Source of the DNA: Bacteroidota bacterium
Lineage (GTDB): Bacteria; Bacteroidota; Bacteroidia; Bacteroidales; Prolixibacteraceae
Direction: 5' to 3'
NCBI GenBank assembly: GCA_030695265.1
Contig: JAUYTA010000549.1
Location: 1 to 7,500, forward strand
DNA: 7,500 nucleotides
The position numbers and the translations under genes are program-made. Below are positions 5,977 through 7,500 of this stretch, piece after piece (the stretch's first letter is position 1; the number at the start of each line of letters is the position of its first letter). The notes under the pieces were generated by a model. That model saw only the letters and a list, made by a program, of their open reading frames with translations. It was not told the DNA's origin and searched no databases.

Positions 5977-7500
5977 TTAAATCATTTTGAAATGACCGTT
6001 CAGATGATGGTTTATTTTAGCTAGAAGTAATTCTCTCCTGATGGGCTTGCTCAGATATTCATCGCAACCTGCGTCAAGGGCTTTTTGCTCGTCTTCACTG
6101 GTTGCATAAGCAGTTTGTACAAATATTTTTATCTCCCGGTTTAGTTCCCTGATTTGCTTAATAGCCTCATATCCGGTGATGTCGGGCAAGCGAATGTCCA
6201 TCAAAACCAAATCAATTTCCTGTTGCCGGCAAATTTCAACTGCTTTGCGGCCATATCGGGTTTGAGTAACATTGTTATTTGTATCCGAAAGTATTTCAAC
6301 TAAATATTCGGCATTAAATTCATCATCTTCAACAATCAATATATTTAATGTTGGATAGCTAACCTTTATCTCTTTTTCTTTTGTTTCTGAAATTTTATGC
6401 GTATGTTGACCATTCGAGGTAAAAGGAAAGGTAAAAAAGAAAGTACTACCCTTTCCCGGTTCTGATTCGAGCCAGATTTTACCGCCAAGCAAATTTAATA
6501 ATCCCTGAACAATGGATAGTCCCAGTCCGGTTCCGCCATAAAAACGGGCAGTATCGTGACTGGCCTGCATAAAGCGGCTAAATATTTCAACATGTTTTTC
6601 TTTGGGAATTCCGATACCTGTATCCGACACATAAAAAGTGAAGAAATTAGACTCGTAAAGATTGCACCCAACTTCTATTTTTCCTGAACGTGTGAATTTA
6701 TTGGCATTCCCGATCAGGTTAAACAGTATCTGTTTCAGTTTGACCTGATCGATAATTACATCCATCAATTTAATGCCCTGATCAACCTTTAGTTTATATT
6801 CAATATTAATATTGTTGTTTCGCTTCTTAAAGTCATCAAAAAGCGTTTTGATTATTTCAAACAGGTCGTTCATTCTACATTTTTCGGGTTTTACAGGCAA
6901 TTGTCCCGATTCAATTTTGGCAATATCCAGAATTCCGCTAATGATTTCGAGAAGGTCGGCACCTCGTTCTTTGATGATATTTGCGTATTTTATAAGTCTT
7001 TCTTCATCGCCGAAGTATTCGGGAAGTAAATCAGCAAAACCAATAATTGCATTCATCGGTGTACGGATTTCGTGGCTCATGTTCTGCAAAAAAGCTGTTT
7101 TCAGCCGGTCGCTTTCTTCTGCCTTTTCTTTGGCTTTTATAAACTCGTTCTCTACTTTTTTTAATTCAGTAATATCAATGCTAACGCTCAAAGCGCCAAC
7201 AACATTACCGTCATCATCCCTCAATGGGTGAACTGTAAGAATCGCAGGAAAAAGCTCTCCTGATTTTCTGCAAAGTATAATCTCTTCTTTCCGGCTCACG
7301 CCAAGTCTTGTCAAATCTTTCTCTATGGATGCCGTTAAATTTGTCTGGTCTGGCAAATGAAGGATTTCAAGCGAATGTCCAATAACCTCGGCAGCTTTAT
7401 AGCCAAACATTTTCACTGAACCGGGACTGAAACTGCGTATGATAAAATCTTTTGATAAATCGACGATGATAAACGACACATCGATGGCCGCATTAAAAAC
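5977..7500 (-). CDS. PAS-domain hybrid sensor histidine kinase/response regulator, 5'-partial
   Basis: Two-component sensor that autophosphorylates on His and passes the phosphate to its own receiver. The frame stays open to the right window edge (VFNAAIDV precedes the GTG at 7479), so the start is outside; a GTG start there would cut into the PAS fold. Numbering from that GTG: PAS core 1-75 and PAC-like end (FPAILTVHPLRDDDGNVVGA) to about 103; signalling helix about 103-130; HisKA H-box MSHEIRTPMNA with His136; N-box NLIGNANKF (254-262); G1 DTGIGI (286-291); F-box IFSRFMQ; G2 GGTGLGLS (315-322); receiver from about 378 with acidic pocket Asp385/Asp386, phospho-acceptor Asp428 in LMDIRLPD, Thr456 and Lys478 (SKPI). 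All key residues are intact. There is no DNA-binding domain after the receiver, so output needs a phosphotransfer partner or protein contact. No membrane segment is seen in this part. The PAS ligand is unknown, and nothing ties it directly to the converging sugar operon. Confidence 0.93.
   Translation of the reverse strand, partial: VFNAAIDVSFIIVDLSKDFIIRSFSPGSVKMFGYKAAEVIGHSLEILHLPDQTNLTASIEKDLTRLGVSRKEEIILCRKSGELFPAILTVHPLRDDDGNVVGALSVSIDITELKKVENEFIKAKEKAEESDRLKTAFLQNMSHEIRTPMNAIIGFADLLPEYFGDEERLIKYANIIKERGADLLEIISGILDIAKIESGQLPVKPEKCRMNDLFEIIKTLFDDFKKRNNNINIEYKLKVDQGIKLMDVIIDQVKLKQILFNLIGNANKFTRSGKIEVGCNLYESNFFTFYVSDTGIGIPKEKHVEIFSRFMQASHDTARFYGGTGLGLSIVQGLLNLLGGKIWLESEPGKGSTFFFTFPFTSNGQHTHKISETKEKEIKVSYPTLNILIVEDDEFNAEYLVEILSDTNNNVTQTRYGRKAVEICRQQEIDLVLMDIRLPDITGYEAIKQIRELNREIKIFVQTAYATSEDEQKALDAGCDEYLSKPIRRELLLAKINHHLNGHFKMI

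Noticed and set aside
5960..5980. Bidirectional terminator from the TTAAAG/CTTTAA inverted repeat
   Set aside because: The stem is only six mostly A-T pairs with a nine-base loop; it is too weak to call as a terminator and is noted only within the intergenic entry.
6812..7231. Plus-strand frame of 139 codons opposite the sensor kinase
   Set aside because: Serine-, isoleucine- and phenylalanine-rich shadow of the conserved HisKA/PAS coding region, with no motif of its own.
7477..7479. GTG at 7479 as the start of the sensor kinase
   Set aside because: The frame continues upstream to the window edge with PAS-like residues (VFNAAIDV), so the gene simply runs out of the window.

Overview
The window looks like Bacteroidota DNA, probably an environmental or gut Bacteroidales/Prolixibacteraceae-type organism. 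The grounds are weak ribosome-binding sites, the style of the hybrid sensor kinase, a GC-rich palindromic repeat of the kind I recall from Bacteroidota intergenic regions, and a sugar-catabolism gene cluster. This placement is inference; no rRNA or marker gene is present.

Positions 2-5871 (+ strand) hold a probable operon for carbohydrate use: an MFS permease (5' end just outside the window), a cytoplasmic GH88 unsaturated glucuronyl hydrolase overlapping it by four bases, a xylose-isomerase-like TIM-barrel isomerase/epimerase, a Gfo/Idh/MocA dehydrogenase and a short-chain dehydrogenase. A simple reading is import of an unsaturated uronate-containing oligosaccharide (the kind polysaccharide lyases release), hydrolysis inside the cell by GH88, and redox/isomerisation of the released sugars. 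The exact substrate cannot be read from the sequence, and no lyase, SusC/D pair or classical uronate gene (uxaC, uxuB, kdgK) lies in the window.

Two disturbances interrupt this operon. Between the GH88 and isomerase genes sits a low-GC antitoxin-like gene (2553-2783) followed by what looks like only the last two dozen codons of its ParE/RelE-type toxin (2770-2844): a decayed toxin-antitoxin module. At the Gfo/Idh-SDR junction, copies of a GC-rich palindromic repeat have become coding sequence. One copy forms the last residues of the Gfo/Idh protein, and two tandem copies add about 20 residues in frame ahead of the SDR Rossmann motif.

On the minus strand, converging on the operon, is the 3' part of a PAS-HisKA-HATPase-REC hybrid histidine kinase (5977 to the window edge and beyond). 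Its relation to the sugar genes is unknown. There is no gene-free stretch longer than about 110 bases.
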